Notes under the pieces: model-generated
The model's input: only the letters and a program-made list of their open reading frames with translations
Told to the model about the DNA's origin: nothing
The model's database searches: none
Translations under genes and position numbers: made by a program
Shown: in pieces, positions 10,684 to 23,789 of the stretch
How the letters are laid out: every line of letters begins with the position of its first letter
How positions within the stretch are numbered: the stretch's first letter is position 1
Assembly: GCA_002917075.1 (NCBI GenBank)
Contig: NTMA01000005.1
Location: forward strand, 310,001-374,000
Length of the DNA: 64,000 nucleotides
Source of the DNA: Hawksworthiomyces lignivorus
Taxonomy: Eukaryota > Ascomycota > Sordariomycetes > Ophiostomatales > Ophiostomataceae
Direction of reading: 5' to 3'

Positions 10684-11969
10684 GGTGCTTTTTGGTGTGA
10701 ACATCCTATAGTTTTTGGCGGTGGGCCATACTTTTCTTTCTGACTTGTCCAAAGTCTTTCTGTGCTATCTATTTATTCTCTTGCATTATACCCTATGCAT
10801 GCCAAGGATCATTTTTTGTCTCTGCTTTAATGCATTTATTGTGGATGTGGACACCATACTGCGAGCGACTGTTAACATGTTTTTTTTACCCTATGTATGT
10901 ATTTTAGAGAACACATTGTTATGATTGATGACCACTTTCAAGGAACCTTTATCCCACTACAAATAATAGGCCAAATCAAAATAATTTTCTTCACAAATAT
11001 ATCTTTCTAGTCTTGATATCGTCATTCCTCTTTTTTCTCTTTTTTTTTTTTTTTTCTTTTTTTCTACTGTCGATTTCAACTACATGACAGTCAGAAAGTG
11101 TAGGGTTAGAGCGAATTCTTTATGTTGTCTAAAAAATTAATGAAGAAGCAAATATATGAAACAGAATTATATGCTGGCCATATTGTCGTCTAATAAATAA
11201 AGAGGCCTGAAAAATATATTTAACCCTCTAATTCTCCCTTATGGCTCCGCTTCTTCGTCAATGCAATGGTTACTTCACCTCCTCACCCACCGTTCTCCCC
11301 CCTCAATCCCACGCTTGCATTTCCTTCCCGTTTAGGCTGTTCCTTGTTTGCCTCCCATTCCTACGGCCTATTGTTCATGGAAATTATATTTTGAATGTAG
11401 CATGTTAAGTGCTAGTGTTGTATTGAATGATATACGTAGAATCTTTTAAGAAGGAGGGAAATGGAAGAGGTCCAAGAAATAAGAAAAGAATTTTGCTCTT
11501 CGCTCATGTTGCCCCGAACAAGACGCAGACACTAGGAAATTTAATGAAGTGTATATAGCATGCCTTATAATGTCCACGAAAGAAAATCGAAGCCTTCAAA
11601 TGTTTTTCCAAAAAGAAATATAGCGAGTGATAATGGTATGCGAGTGTCAAGATCAGAAGACGTTGCATCTTGTAGACTACATAGGAAAAGTAACGGATGA
11701 AATGCAGGCGACGTAAGTTGCTGCAGGTGAAAGTATGCTAGACAAAAGAAAATTGAAATGGAAGTATATATAAAAAAGAAATCAAAAGAACGAGTGGATA
11801 AAGGAATACCAAAATGAAAAAAAAAAAATAAAAATAAAAAAAAGTTAAAAAAAATGAAGGCCAAAAAGAAATTACTATGATGTGACCATGACGCTGTAAA
11901 TGCGCAAAAGACGACTAAAAGCTGAGCCAGCGCGTAACTGCACAGAACAACCAAAATACGACACTCCCC
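10684..11969. other. AT-rich spacer between convergent genes
   Basis: The 3' ends of two convergent genes face each other across 1.3 kb of AT-rich DNA with long T and A runs (about 11,039-11,062 and 11,817-11,858). It presumably holds both polyadenylation regions. No gene is seen. Confidence 0.6.
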
Positions 11970-14895
11970 TCACAGCTGCAAAGCAGGCCATAGCGCTGCA
12001 TGTTCGCCAGATACGCCACGAAAACTTCCGTGATCGAGACTATCCCGTTGGCGTTTGGAGTCGGGGCGAATTGATTCGGCTTGAGTCTGGCTGGCTTGTG
12101 CAGCATGTGCTTGTGCTTGTACTTGCGCTTGTACTTGTGCTTGCACAACCTGGGCCTGCATTTGTGCCTGGACGAATTGGACTTGTGCTTGAGCCTGGGC
12201 TTGTGCCTGGGCTTGTGCCTGAGCCTGAGCTTGAGCTTGAGCATGAGCCTGAGCTTGAGCATGGACACGAGCTTGTGCTTGAGCTTGAGCTTGGGCAATG
12301 ACAGCTGCAGCCTGGAGAACGTGTGCAGTATGCTGCTGCTGGGCAGAGACGGTCGATGCAGAAATTGCCGACATATCCACAGTAGAGTTTATGTGGCTGT
12401 TGTCGCTGGCCATCGACATGGACCGCTTTATGGGAAGCATGTTCCCTGAGCCTCCTCCTTGATGGCTAGTAATGGCTCCACCCGTAGCGACGGACGTTGT
12501 GCTTGCAGCCTTAGAAGCCGAGGCGGTATCGTCAATTCCATGCTTTTCACGTCGATGAGTCTTGAGGTTGTCAAGGCGGCTGAAGCTCTTCTTACAACCA
12601 GGAACGTCGCAAGGAAGTCGAAGTCCTTTATGCACATTCTTATGTTTTCGGAGATAGCCACGTAAATTCTCTCGCACGCCACGCGGTTTCCACTGGCATT
12701 CGTCACACACCAGATCTTCAGGATCAATGTCGAGATCAATCGTGGAAGTAGCCGTTTTTGGTGGCGGTGGAGGAGCTTCTGTCTGTGACGACACTTGAGA
12801 ATTGTGCGCTTGTTGAAGACTACTGCCTGCATCCCCTGGTACACCACCAACAAAAGCATACGCGGAATGTGATGCCTGAGGTGTTAAAGTTGCTGTTGTT
12901 GCTGGCGCCGTTGCATATATTCCGCTCGGCATGGAAATATTACTCATGTCTGCATTACAGACCTGCACCATGTCCTGTGATGCTTGCGGATTACGGTGGT
13001 GGTGGTGATGCAAAAAGTGCAAGTGTTGGTTCTGACTCAGTGTCGGCAACAGCCCTTGTGGAATAGGGCCTTGCATATATACTGAACTAGGTTGATTCTG
13101 TTGGGCTTGGCGAGACTCGTCCTCCATTCCATCCATATCAACTTCCATAGAAGTGCTTGCCACATCATCTGCATTAGGTTGATTATGATGATGGTGATGA
13201 TGGTGATGGTGGTGTATACAAGCAGATGGATCCTCAAAATTATGCGGGATTTGGCGTAATGATTTGACAGTGGGTGTCGTAGTAGCAACAGCAGAAGTAT
13301 TAGGGTTCATGTTGCTCTTTGTTGACACGGGTGTCAATCTTGCTAAATCAGCTGGGCTATGGCCGGGGCGATACCAGGTTGGTCGCTCATCAACGGAAGT
13401 ATCTGGTGTTTCTAATTCAACTTCGACAGGGGTTGAGGCAAATGAATCAGTTATTGTAAGACGTTCATTATCATTCCGTAAAGGAGACATCGGTGAGAAA
13501 GCGGTGGTGCTGCTTCCATCCATAACAGCAGTGGTTGTTGAATGAGGTGACCCAAGGTCGCCAATGTTCGGTGCTAGGCCATTAACAGCGGTCTCCATAC
13601 CGGCGACTAGAAGATGATGTGCAGCCGTTGGCGCAAACTGTGCAAGATTTTGTGGAGCGAACAGTGAGCCCTGTGACGGATTTGTAGAGGGGGGAAGAGT
13701 TGAGCTTTGGTCGAATGTTGTAGATGGTCTTGTGGAAGACAAATTACTGATTTCACTAGACTCCATATCGGTCGACCACATCATTGTAGCATCATCGTCC
13801 ATAACAATACTTGTTCCACTTCCGTTATCTGTGTGACCGCAAGAACAGGCCGCAGCAATAGCGGCAATTGTGGTTGCGGGATCCGCTTTAATATCAATCC
13901 CATGGTTATGGCTGTGGTGGTGGTGGTGATGATGATGGTGGTCAGTAGCAAAACACCCTTCGTCGAAGGTGCATGCAAATCGCGCAGCGTTAGTGGCTGC
14001 CATTGTAGTGGCAACAGACATATTACTATTGACTGGAGAGAAGCCTGCTGTCATCTGAGGGTTAAGTCCAAAGTTGGCAACTAGGTCCTGCGGTCCTCGT
14101 GATGGCATTAGTTCTGTTGGCGTCATATTAAGAAGCTGGTGCCACTCGCACATATCGACTTGGTGCTGCTGTTCTGCAGTTGATTCAATACCATTCGCTG
14201 TGACTGCCCTGCCAGTAGCCGTTGTTGATACGGTAGTAGCTGTCGCCGCAGTTGTTGTCGCCGCAGCAGTGGCTACTGCTGCGGCCACGGCTGCTGCTGC
14301 TTGTGCAGCTTCATTTCCACCTCCTCCTAACGATATCTTTCGCCCAGAACTTCGGCGGCGAAGAGTCAACGTGTCTTTCATCTTCGAGCCAAAACTTCGC
14401 TTTCGCTGAAAGCTGCCCGTTGTCGATCTCCATCCTGCCCAGTCGGCCCAGTCCTTCTCTGTCGTGGGGAATCGGTGCCAGTTGCAGCACTTCCAACATT
14501 CGAACTCGCCCTTTCCAAGTTCTGGACATGCGAGTAGGTGCTGTATTAGGCCTAGTGGTTCAGCAAATACAGAAGGACATTTCGTCATGGGGCAGCAGTA
14601 TCCTTGTGCGCTAGAAGTGTATATGGTTCTCTGCTCAACGAAGTCTCGCAGGAACATTAGAATGATGCGCGCAGTTGTCGGGTCAGTGACGACCTTCTCT
14701 TCATATCTGATGTATAAGTTAGCATCTTTTCCTTTGTCGATTACTTGGTGTTGCATGCTTCAATAGTGCAGCGCAACCCTTTTCCTTTGTTGGAGCCTCC
14801 CCTCCTCTGGCCTGTGGTTTGAAAAGCTGCACTTACGGGCACGTTGTTGAACATTGCGCGAGACTAAGGCTCTCTTGTGACGCCTTGGGGTCCAT
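11970..14895 (-). CDS. C2H2 zinc-finger protein with polyHis runs and an Ala-Gln array
   Basis: Two exons: 14837-14895 (ATG at 14895) and 11970-14706. The intron 14707-14836 has a perfect donor GTAAGT and TGCTAAC before CAG, so the long ORF should not be started inside the intron. The product has 931 aa. A pair of zinc fingers lies at about residues 684-742: an irregular one (CDEC then HKNVH) followed by a classical C-x4-C-x12-H-x4-H finger. An N-terminal Cys/His patch ([11 protein letters not shown] to CWKCCNWH, about 55-100) may bind zinc too. Three histidine runs (5-10 His) and a long Ala-Gln C-terminal array are low complexity. It is most likely a nuclear DNA-binding regulator; targets are unknown. 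The pyrimidine-rich region upstream suggests a long leader. Confidence 0.85.
12100..12298 (-). repeat. Degenerate hexanucleotide array encoding (Ala-Gln)n
   Basis: The DNA is built from GCTTGTGCCT-like imperfect 6- and 12-bp units. On the minus strand they encode alternating Ala-Gln with some Val, His and Met, near the C-terminus of the C2H2 protein. It is likely length-polymorphic between strains. Confidence 0.8.
13906..13946 (-). repeat. Trinucleotide run encoding polyhistidine
   Basis: GTG/ATG triplets on the plus strand read as CAC/CAT codons in the C2H2 gene and give a run of nine or more His. A similar run lies at about 13,176-13,216 and a shorter one near 12,990-13,010. Confidence 0.8.
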
Positions 14896-15239
14896 TCTGA
14901 CCGAAGATAAATCGGCGCGGAGGCTCCAGCACTGACGCCAAACGCAGTCTGCATGCTTCTCATCCGCGCCCCCCTCCCCTCGATTGTCACGTCGGTGTCC
15001 GTGGGACCCGCTTCACGCTAGATGAAGGAAGGCACGTTCGGTATTCGCCGTATCGTTTTCGGCTTTGTTGCCGGTCAGCTGCTGGTGGATGGTTTCTTAT
15101 TGTTCCGTTCTTGTACCGGAATGTCCTTTTCTTTGAATTTCCCTACTCCCTTTGCCACTCTCGTCTATCGGAACAAACGGGCCGCTTCGCTGAGTCGAAC
15201 GTTTGAGACGTTCTTTTTTGAGATTCGGCCCCTTTGATG

Positions 15240-16350
15240 GATTGAATGAAGGACTTGTGAATTCTCTGCGTCCTTCGATGCGTCTAACCAGTCGGTTCTG
15301 ACGCGTGGTGTGCGTAGGATATGTTTTTGGGTCCAAAAAAAAAAAAAATCTTTCCGAACGGAGGTGGCCTCCGCCTTTTGTGGTTGAATGATTTGCACTG
15401 GCCCGCGGTTTGTACCGATGGCAGGTTCTGTGTGGTGGTGGCGGTAGTGTGACGGCTGGGAAAGAATAAGACAATTAAGGAGAGAAAGCAGAAGGGTAAC
15501 AGGGCAGAAGGGAGTCGGAAGGCGGAAATACATCAAATATGATAAAAATAATATACACAAAATTGTGGGAGACAATGTCGTGGGTTAGGAAGAAGAAGAG
15601 GAGCAGAAGCGAAGCAGAGAGTAGAGTTAGAAAATAGAATAGATGTTGAAAGAAGCACGTTTGAGAGCGAGAACGGACAGGGCCGTGAGCGAGGAAGATA
15701 CCGGTCCAAGGATGGGAGACAGGGGATAGGGGAGAAAAGAAAATGCTTTGGCGACGATAGCGAGGCCAGAGGAGAGACGAAAGGTCTCAAGCAGCGTCTT
15801 CTGGCCTTGGCCAACAGCAATAGCGGAATGAAGGACCTTTTTTTCCCCACGGTGTCTCCCGTCCCGGATACATTTAAATCCAGAGAGCGCACCGGCATTT
15901 GCGAGTTTTCTCTGGGGTCTAGTTGACACCAACTGCAAGATGGCTCAGCACAGAAATCCTTCTGGCTCTCCCTATTTTATTACTTTTGGCATGCCTATCT
16001 GTGTGTGAAGATGGTCTAAGAGACAAGACAAGAGATGGACAGGGGAGGGGTGCAGTCAAAGTCAAGCGAGAGGGGGAGGCAGAAGGAAAGAATGGAGATC
16101 GACAGCGGGTAAGGTGCTTTGCTCGCCACGCTTGGCTGGAGAAAAAGGGAGGACAATGGTTGACAAAAGAGACAGGTATCTTGTCCATCATGCTTCCTTA
16201 CCATCTTCAGTGAACAGACAGTTACATAAAGGGGATAGCCAAAAACGGTATCTAGGCGAACAGCCAGTCGGAGGCCCAGACGTATAGTAGGTGCCCAAAA
16301 AAAGAGAGGCGGAGAAGAGATGGAAAAAATGAGAAAGGCGGCACCAGCCA
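15240..16350 (-). promoter_or_regulatory. Pyrimidine-rich (minus-strand) tract upstream of the C2H2 gene
   Basis: The plus strand is purine-rich here, so the transcribed sense of the C2H2 gene is C/T-rich 0.35-1.45 kb upstream of its ATG. It is probably the start region of a long leader; this is inference from composition. Confidence 0.3.
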
Positions 16351-19300
16351 GTCAGGCCGCTGCGGCGGATATGGACAGACAATTCGGCTAGATTGCCCAG
16401 GTATTAACCGGGTTGGATTGACCCGGACTCATGACCAAGCTAGGCAGGTCAACCTATGTACCGCGAGACTTCACCCGCTGTTTGGAGGCCGAGAGGGGGG
16501 GGGTGTATAAATGAGCGAGCGGATGAAAAGGTTTTTTTCTTTTGTCCATGATAGAGACAGTCACTGGGTATGAATGGTTGTGGGGAATGTGTGCATTGGT
16601 GGTATGGTGTGGTGTAGAAGTATGGTACACGATAGGGATCTATGGGTGTGTAGATGTAGGATGGGCACGTATACTGTTCTTTTCGTCTTCTATCAGATCT
16701 CTCGAGTTGAAGAAGTTCAGAATGGCTTCCTTTTTTTTATTGAACTACTTTTTATGGCACAGCGTGTGATTGTCAGGGCTGTAGAAAGACGATTGTTTCT
16801 CTCAGCGGATCGACACGGATGCTGTTTCCAAGAAACCTGAGACGTGCCTTCCCTGGCTACAGAAGACACCTATCCGCTAAAGAAAATCAAAACATCTACC
16901 AAAATTGAAGAAGGAACAATTAACGATGCCAGGCAAATAAAAAGGAACGGGAAGAAAAAGGTTTCTAGCTAAACTGGTACATCTTTTATCCCGCGGGAGG
17001 CACATTGTCTGAAAGTCATCATCTAACACATCACGTCACCGAGGTTTCTCCAGATTCGTCCAGTCTGCTCGCTCCTTTCTTGCCGCGCTTTAAAAGTTAA
17101 TTCATGCCGTCCTGTTTTTCTTAATGAATTTTTCTTCGCTTATTTGTTTGATGGGGCTAGAAAAGAGAGAAGAATTTAGAAATAGGGGGGAGCAGAGATA
17201 GAAGCACCTCTCCCACCCCCCGAGTATTTTTCGTTTCAGGAGAATTTGAAATTTACACAGCAGCTAAATAAACTGCATTTTGATATAAACAAGTGTCTTG
17301 TGAGCTCTGTATTTTTTTCTGCTCGTATTCTTTTAGCCCGAGGAGACGTCGAACGTAAGCAAAGAAGGAATCCAAAAACAGGTCATCTAAAGACAAATAA
17401 GGAAGGAGACGACACAGGATGGGGCAATGCGAAGCATGCACACCATGAAAGAGGCAGGAACGGGAAAGAATAAACAAGGCGAGTGTGACAGCAACGTCGT
17501 GGTTGACGCTCCTAGAGAGCCTCGCAAGGAGGAGAGAGCATACGTCGGCCACCCTCTGCCACACAAATGACGCATTTATAATTCGAGCACGTAGATAGGA
17601 GAGAGAGTTGATGAAGAACTGCATGAGGTGGGACAGAAAATAGAACAACGTCACACCGAATGTTGACATTGTCAATGCGTGCCAAGGCAACGGCTAGAAG
17701 CAGTAATAAGAATATCTTCACTGTCCAGCAAGCAGAAGTCACAGAATTGGCTTTGCTTGGACAAGCTCATATCAGCCGGCGCCGGATCTTCTCAAGGCAT
17801 ACCATCGTGTAAAGGCTATCCCGGAATTTTGCCCAGACTCATTGTTTCTTTTTGTAGTCTCAGTGCCTTGTTCGCTGCTTGTTCTCCTTGGCCTTCATAC
17901 TTCCAAGCCCTTTCTTCTGATATTTTGCGGCTGGCAGATGCCTTTATTTTGTGTTTGGTTTATTCTTTCTGTTGATAAATGGTCTGAAGCCCTTTTCTTT
18001 CGGTGGTGATTCTTCCTTCTTTTTTAGCATTAATTGAGAAGAAGGGAATGCCAAAAAAAATTCTCTGATTTTTTCAATACGGGTATCATTGTGAAAGTCC
18101 TGTTTGATTCTGCCTTGATCTCATTCTTCACCAAAATGGGAAGAATTTTGTTGTTGGAACATTTGCACGAGATCTCAAAGGTGAGCATTGCGCGACGTAA
18201 CGTGCTGTGCTGACCCCCTGCAGATGTACAAGCTTACTTGTCGTCCAGGGGTGAACACTTGCATAGAACCAAACTCCTACTCCGTACTGGAAGCACAAAT
18301 ACCCAACCATCCCAAATCTTGTGACAGATCGGTGCACGTGTGGCCGTTGTACCGTATGTGGAGATTAAATTGCTGCTTTGCCTCTTTTGGTTTGTCAATT
18401 GTTTACTGAGTACAGTATGAGACGTATCTTCTCGCAGCTCTTATTTTCAAACCATTTTCAGAATTTATCTTCTCATTTGCTCAAGATTTATTCCTTGCTA
18501 TTACGTATACAAGCTCGCTCTTAGCGGCCGTCTACTTTTCGGTATTTACAATACCCCGAAGAAAAGAAGCAGAGAAAAACAAGCTCTCAAATACTTTGTT
18601 GGGTGGGCAGCAAAATTAAAAAGTGTATTTTATTTGACGCCACAGAAGTGCATCCGACGCACCGAATATATAGACGAATTATGACGTTTTACTTTATCAA
18701 TTCTTGTTCACATATTTGGCATTTCCGCCCTGCCCCTTACATCTCTACACAAATACTGAAACTGTCGGAGACCGGTCACTGACAGCATCGTAGCCGTCTT
18801 CATTTCCGTTTCCCACAATGGCGCCATTGTATTTCATATGTTACAGCTGCAGAAATGGGAAGACGGCTTTTCTTTCGCAATAGAAGGTAACCGCAGAAAG
18901 AAAGGTATAAGTTCCCATTCTATATTCTCTATTCTCTCACCCGTCTCATGTGGAGTCTTGCCCACACAGCCATAGGGCCAAGACTGCCAGCCGATGAACC
19001 CGGTTGGCCAACGGGACAATCGTATTTCATATCTTCCATTTCTTTTTGAGAGGTGCATTTTCACGATATAATCCCTAGCGCTTCAAGCCTTAGTGAATTT
19101 CCTCTTGACCTTCATAACTTTTGCGGCAAACTGACGGGATACGCTGGAACTTAATAGCGAAATGAAAAATATACCCGGTATGATAGTTTCAGGCCACTCA
19201 CTCTGAGGTCCTTCTCGTATATGTCTTTATTGTCTATCGCTTCACGAACTGGCTTCATGCCAGGCCCTTCGCTCTCATTCATTCTCAGCATTTCGGGTGA

Positions 19301-21967
19301 TCTAGACCGCCTTGGCAATCCTGTTGGTGAAAAAAAAAAAATCATATTTCTCTGTTTCTGTACCACTGTTTCGTTACTAGTCTTTCAAGTTAGGTGCGTA
19401 CTTTGGAGTACGGGGGTTTTAATGGAAAGAGTTGAGACTAGACCCAAAGAGGTAAGAAAGAGAAAAGAAAACAAGCATCGTGTTGGTGCGCGCTGGCTCT
19501 ACGCAGCGGGCCGCTTCGATTAGCGGGAAGGGAGCACGCAAACTAGAGCGCTACCAATTTCCTTTCCTTATTTTTTTTTTATTTTTTAAAAAAGGGATCC
19601 GGGATAGTTACAGCTGAAAAATTGATGTTCAGAGAGACGTTGCAAAATTTCGCGCGACTTGGCTTCTCGTCTCCTTACGTCGGCTCATCTCCGTGTCCTA
19701 AGTTCACCTTACCGCACCGCCGATCTTTGAAAGACTCATCACTTTTCTGTTTTGGAATCTTCGCCTTGTGATGGCCGCCGAGGTACGCTACACGAAAATA
19801 AAGAGGAAAGGACTAGTAATAAAATAAACTTTTGCTCGATTCTTGTCCCGATCGGTCGCCGAAGTCAGCATGTCTGGGCTGGGAAAAGCCGTACGATGAT
19901 ATACCATAGATGGCTATTTCTTGGTACTGATTTCTTACAGGGACAGACTATTATGCTTACCGGTATACGAATATGATTATACCGGAAGGCGAGATCTGGC
20001 AACGTAGTATTCCGCCTGAAGACGGGGAGTTAAAAGAGATAGATACAAATAAGACTTGGTCATGGCTGTGTATATGCAAAGTGCAACTTGAACGTACCCA
20101 AAGCTGATCATATAGTGCGGTTTCCCCTCTCTTGTTTACAACAAAAAGGCTGGTTTTCTCAGCCTAAAGTAAGAGTTAAAGGGTGCCAAGACGAAAGGAT
20201 TTATTCATGGGGAGAAAAATGGGGGGCCGGCAAAGAAAGGACAGAATTGGCAGTTTGACTTAAAACAACTCGGCGGCGGTTCAAAGTTGTCAGAGGCACA
20301 AGCACACAGGCTTACGTGGGTCAAATAGGAGCTTCGACATACTGAATGACGAAGAGATGTGAATTGCCATTCAAAAATCAAATTTTATGGCCAACACCGA
20401 GATCGCAAGACAAAGAAGCCTTTCCTTTGCCCCCCACCGTTTTCCCCTCTCCAACCCCCCCTGCCCCCTCTCTCTATTTACACCCCTTACTCGCGCTCTG
20501 CTCTCCTCTCCCCATGCAGTCTTCGGTTCATGCGAGCATGTGGAGGCGTTCATCCCGATTCGACATTACTTATTACAGTCTACCGACAAGAAAAGAAGAT
20601 AAAAAAAGCGTCAAAATACAGGCGAGAGAAAACACTGCGGCTCTATATGAATGATAGTCAGATAGAGAATATGGGATCCGGTGGTGCAAAGAGCTGTTTC
20701 TATCTTTACCTCCAAGCCTGTCCATTTAGCTCTAATGAATTAGGAATTTGAAATCCCTTCATAAAGAAGCCGCAAGGATAGCTCTCCAAGAAGAGCTCAT
20801 ATATGATATATACAGCTCGAGGCAGAATCAATCTGCTTTGTGGCCGACGCACGAACCTCTTTATGTCTAGTCATATACGCTGCCTGCTGCCTGTCAATTA
20901 ACGACTGTTGAAAAGAGACAAGGATAGACCGACTTTGCCCATTCCACTTTCTCGATACCATCCCAGGTTATGATGCTCTCTCTTTGGAGAGCGAGCCATT
21001 CTCAACACTGTCACCCAGGTTGCTGCTGTTTTCTTTCATTAGCTTCCCGCCTTCTCCACTCCCACTTCACCAAAACGAACCAAATAGAGAGCTCGCGCTC
21101 TCCGGGCTTCGTCATCAACTTCTTGTGTCCACCCATTATCATATTTTTTATTAGATCTTTGCATCATGTTGCTTTGTTGATCAAGTCTTCCCTGTGATGC
21201 CGCAGTCACACGCGTCTCTTTTCATTTGTTTACATACCGCTTCATCAGAGCGTAAAAGAATAGAAGACCGAGCGCAAAATAGACCAAAAAAAATTTAGAA
21301 CTCATCACACAGTGTTACCAGCAATGGAGGTTATGGGTGCTTTTTCTTATTTCATTAGAGTTTGAATTTGGACGCACTCTATTTTCATGACAATGCAACG
21401 TCGGTGAGAAGACTTAGCATTGGTATATCGGTAGTAGAAGATCAATCGAAGGACGAGCTATTGATCTGGGTCTGGAATCTTGTGTCGGTTAGCCTTACAG
21501 CCCCGAGAAAACCCAAGATACTTTGTCGCTATGAACACGGATCCTTTAGCTTAAGCACTGCCCCTTTAGATTCCACTTTATATTATTCCTTGCTCCGAAT
21601 AAGAAGGTGAAAAATACGAGACTACGAGGCTGTAACCCGGATGGAAGAGCTTCAAGATATGACTCGTCCGAAATTATGCTGCCTTCTTGCAAGCGGCGCC
21701 TACGGATTCTCATCGGTCTTTTATTGCTTACTAGCAGCGGAAGGCGCCCCAAAATTAGCGACCGGCACCCGTCATAAGAACGGCAGGCCTTGGCAGCTTA
21801 CGCCGTAGGCAGCAGTCCCGGTGAGGAAGCAATACGGAGTCTACTAGAGAACTCATATGATATCCAGTCTGGCCCTGCAGTCGATCAGGATGCGAGCTGT
21901 TCATTTATCGACTGCTATACTTCTCGTGTGCTGATCTCTCGCGGCGTTGCCTTGGTGCCTGACTATC

Positions 21968-21992
21968 ATGCGCCTCTCGGATTGAGGCGCAT
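21968..21992. repeat. Perfect 9-bp inverted repeat with 7-nt loop
   Basis: ATGCGCCTC at 21968-21976 and its exact complement GAGGCGCAT at 21984-21992 are separated by TCGGATT. It would form a stable hairpin in RNA from either strand. It lies in the gene-poor region and its role is unknown. Confidence 0.7.
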
Positions 21993-23387
21993 GCTCTGGA
22001 ACCATGCGCGAAATTTGTCCAACTCCTTTCGGGGGAGCTTCCAGATGACATTCCTTAGATCCGTGAAACGTACAAATGCTGTCAACCACTAATGGAGCGT
22101 TCCAAATGGGACGAGGTTGCCATCTAGCTGATAAGAAAAGATCGTCCGACCTCGATCGTTCTTGGCCTGTGGCACTAGCTCCCACGGAGGCTGAGGTTGT
22201 ATCCAGCTAACTGGAATTTGTTCTTGTGATTAGAAAATAAACAAACGAGAAGGAGACGATAGCTAGGTAAGATAAGGCGAGAGCAGTAACAAAGCAGAGA
22301 TGAGGCTTCATTTGCACGCGTCTTCAATAGATCGGTTTTCAGCCAAGGAAGGAAGAAGGCAATACTATTCACGCACAGTATGCCTCGTAGGCCTCTCGTC
22401 TACAAGGACTTTTCTGTTGGTTTGCACAAAGATTGGTCTTTGCCTGGCAGAAACATGATCGAAGCCAAAACTCAATTCTATATATGAAAAGAGATTTAAC
22501 GTGCAAAGCGACGAGACTTGTTTTCCCATGTGTCCCTTTCTATTCTGGGGGATATTTCAAAGCCAGACGCGATGATGTTTCACCAACTAATTTTCACAGG
22601 TACAGCCTCCATAAACATCCTGCTGGAGAAGAAAAGAAGCTCTTCTGTTCCATCTGGGAGGTTCGAGGAAAAATTTTGACGACTTTTCTTTTGGGCTACT
22701 TGTACTCTGTAATTGGGTAGATTATGACATATCAGCACGCAGGGTCTGTCTGTATCGTGACCATGGATGCAGGTTCTGGTTGGGACTGTCTGTGACTGGC
22801 TGTCGAAAAAGTTAAAAAAATTTTAACCCACGCTGAACGGTCGTGCCCGAATTTAGATTGCTCGATCGTATCGAGTAATGTCTAATCTGCACTCTACACT
22901 TATCGCTCTCCCGTATTGCGCCAAAAAAATCTTATCACACTGGTGCCAGCTTTCTCTACGTTTCAACCTATCACAGACGGCGACTTGAGGCAGATCTTCA
23001 ACCTGTGTGGGGTCTCTGGGGTCGTACTGAACGAAGCTAGCTCGCTGCAAGGCGAGGCAACGCCAACGACCCCAGTCTATGACAGGTTTTTGTTTGTTTG
23101 AGTGTGCAGTTTCTTTGACAGCTGCTCCAATTTCATTTCTTCTTGCCAAAAATCTCTCTCAACTTGGCATATCGCAAAGATCTCTTTGGTTCGAAAAAGG
23201 ACCCCGGTTTTCGGCGGAGGCGAAAAAGGTCTTTCTTCGCTGATATCCGGCAGGCTATGAGAGATAATGAGCAGCCAGTATTGCAACGTGATAACAAGAA
23301 AACACGGCTAATAAAGCGGCTTTCGAGTTTTCTATCTCTTCATCTGATTTCGTACGTTTTTGGCTAGTCGTACTATTATGTCTTGCT

Positions 23388-23789
23388 ATGTGCCCTTGTA
23401 TCAAAAGATACTTAAGGTCTCTGACTTCCCTTCCGTTCACGCGCAAAAACGCGAGCCGTAGACTCAACGAGAGCGACTGTCCATCTGTAGATCGTGACGC
23501 CATCCTTACTGATCAGGTTGTTGTGACCCCAACCACATCTGCTATCCCTGCCTGTCAGAATCACCGGTATACAGTGTGTGTAGATTTTCTTCAGTCCTGC
23601 CACAGAAACGGTCGCTATTTAAGAAATATTGAAAGAGGAGCGCGATCTTCGACAGGCCAATATTTGGAAGAAATTTTGGCTCTTGCAACAAACCATAAGG
23701 AAGTCATTGATTTCTTCTTACTCGAAAAATTACTCGATAGAAACATCGTCGCAGCTTCGTCTCTGCCATTGCACTCCTTTTTGGGTTAA
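23388..23789 (+). CDS. 133-codon ORF in the leader of the permease gene (upstream ORF or chance)
   Basis: The frame begins MCPCIKRYLRSLTSLPF and stops 152 bp before the permease ATG at 23941. Composition is unbiased and no family is recognised. If the permease transcript starts upstream, this would be a long uORF that lowers translation. A chance ORF is at least as likely. Confidence 0.2.
   Translation: MCPCIKRYLRSLTSLPFTRKNASRRLNESDCPSVDRDAILTDQVVVTPTTSAIPACQNHRYTVCVDFLQSCHRNGRYLRNIERGARSSTGQYLEEILALATNHKEVIDFFLLEKLLDRNIVAASSLPLHSFLG

Noticed and set aside
17253..17690. 145-codon minus-strand ORF in the gene-poor region
   Set aside because: It starts at TTG, is hydrophobic and Ser/Leu-rich without a recognisable domain, and lies in DNA with non-coding composition.
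22255..22290. Clustered GATA sites as nitrogen-control elements of the permease
   Set aside because: They lie 1.65 kb upstream of the ATG, and HGATAR sites are expected often by chance; evidence is too weak to annotate.
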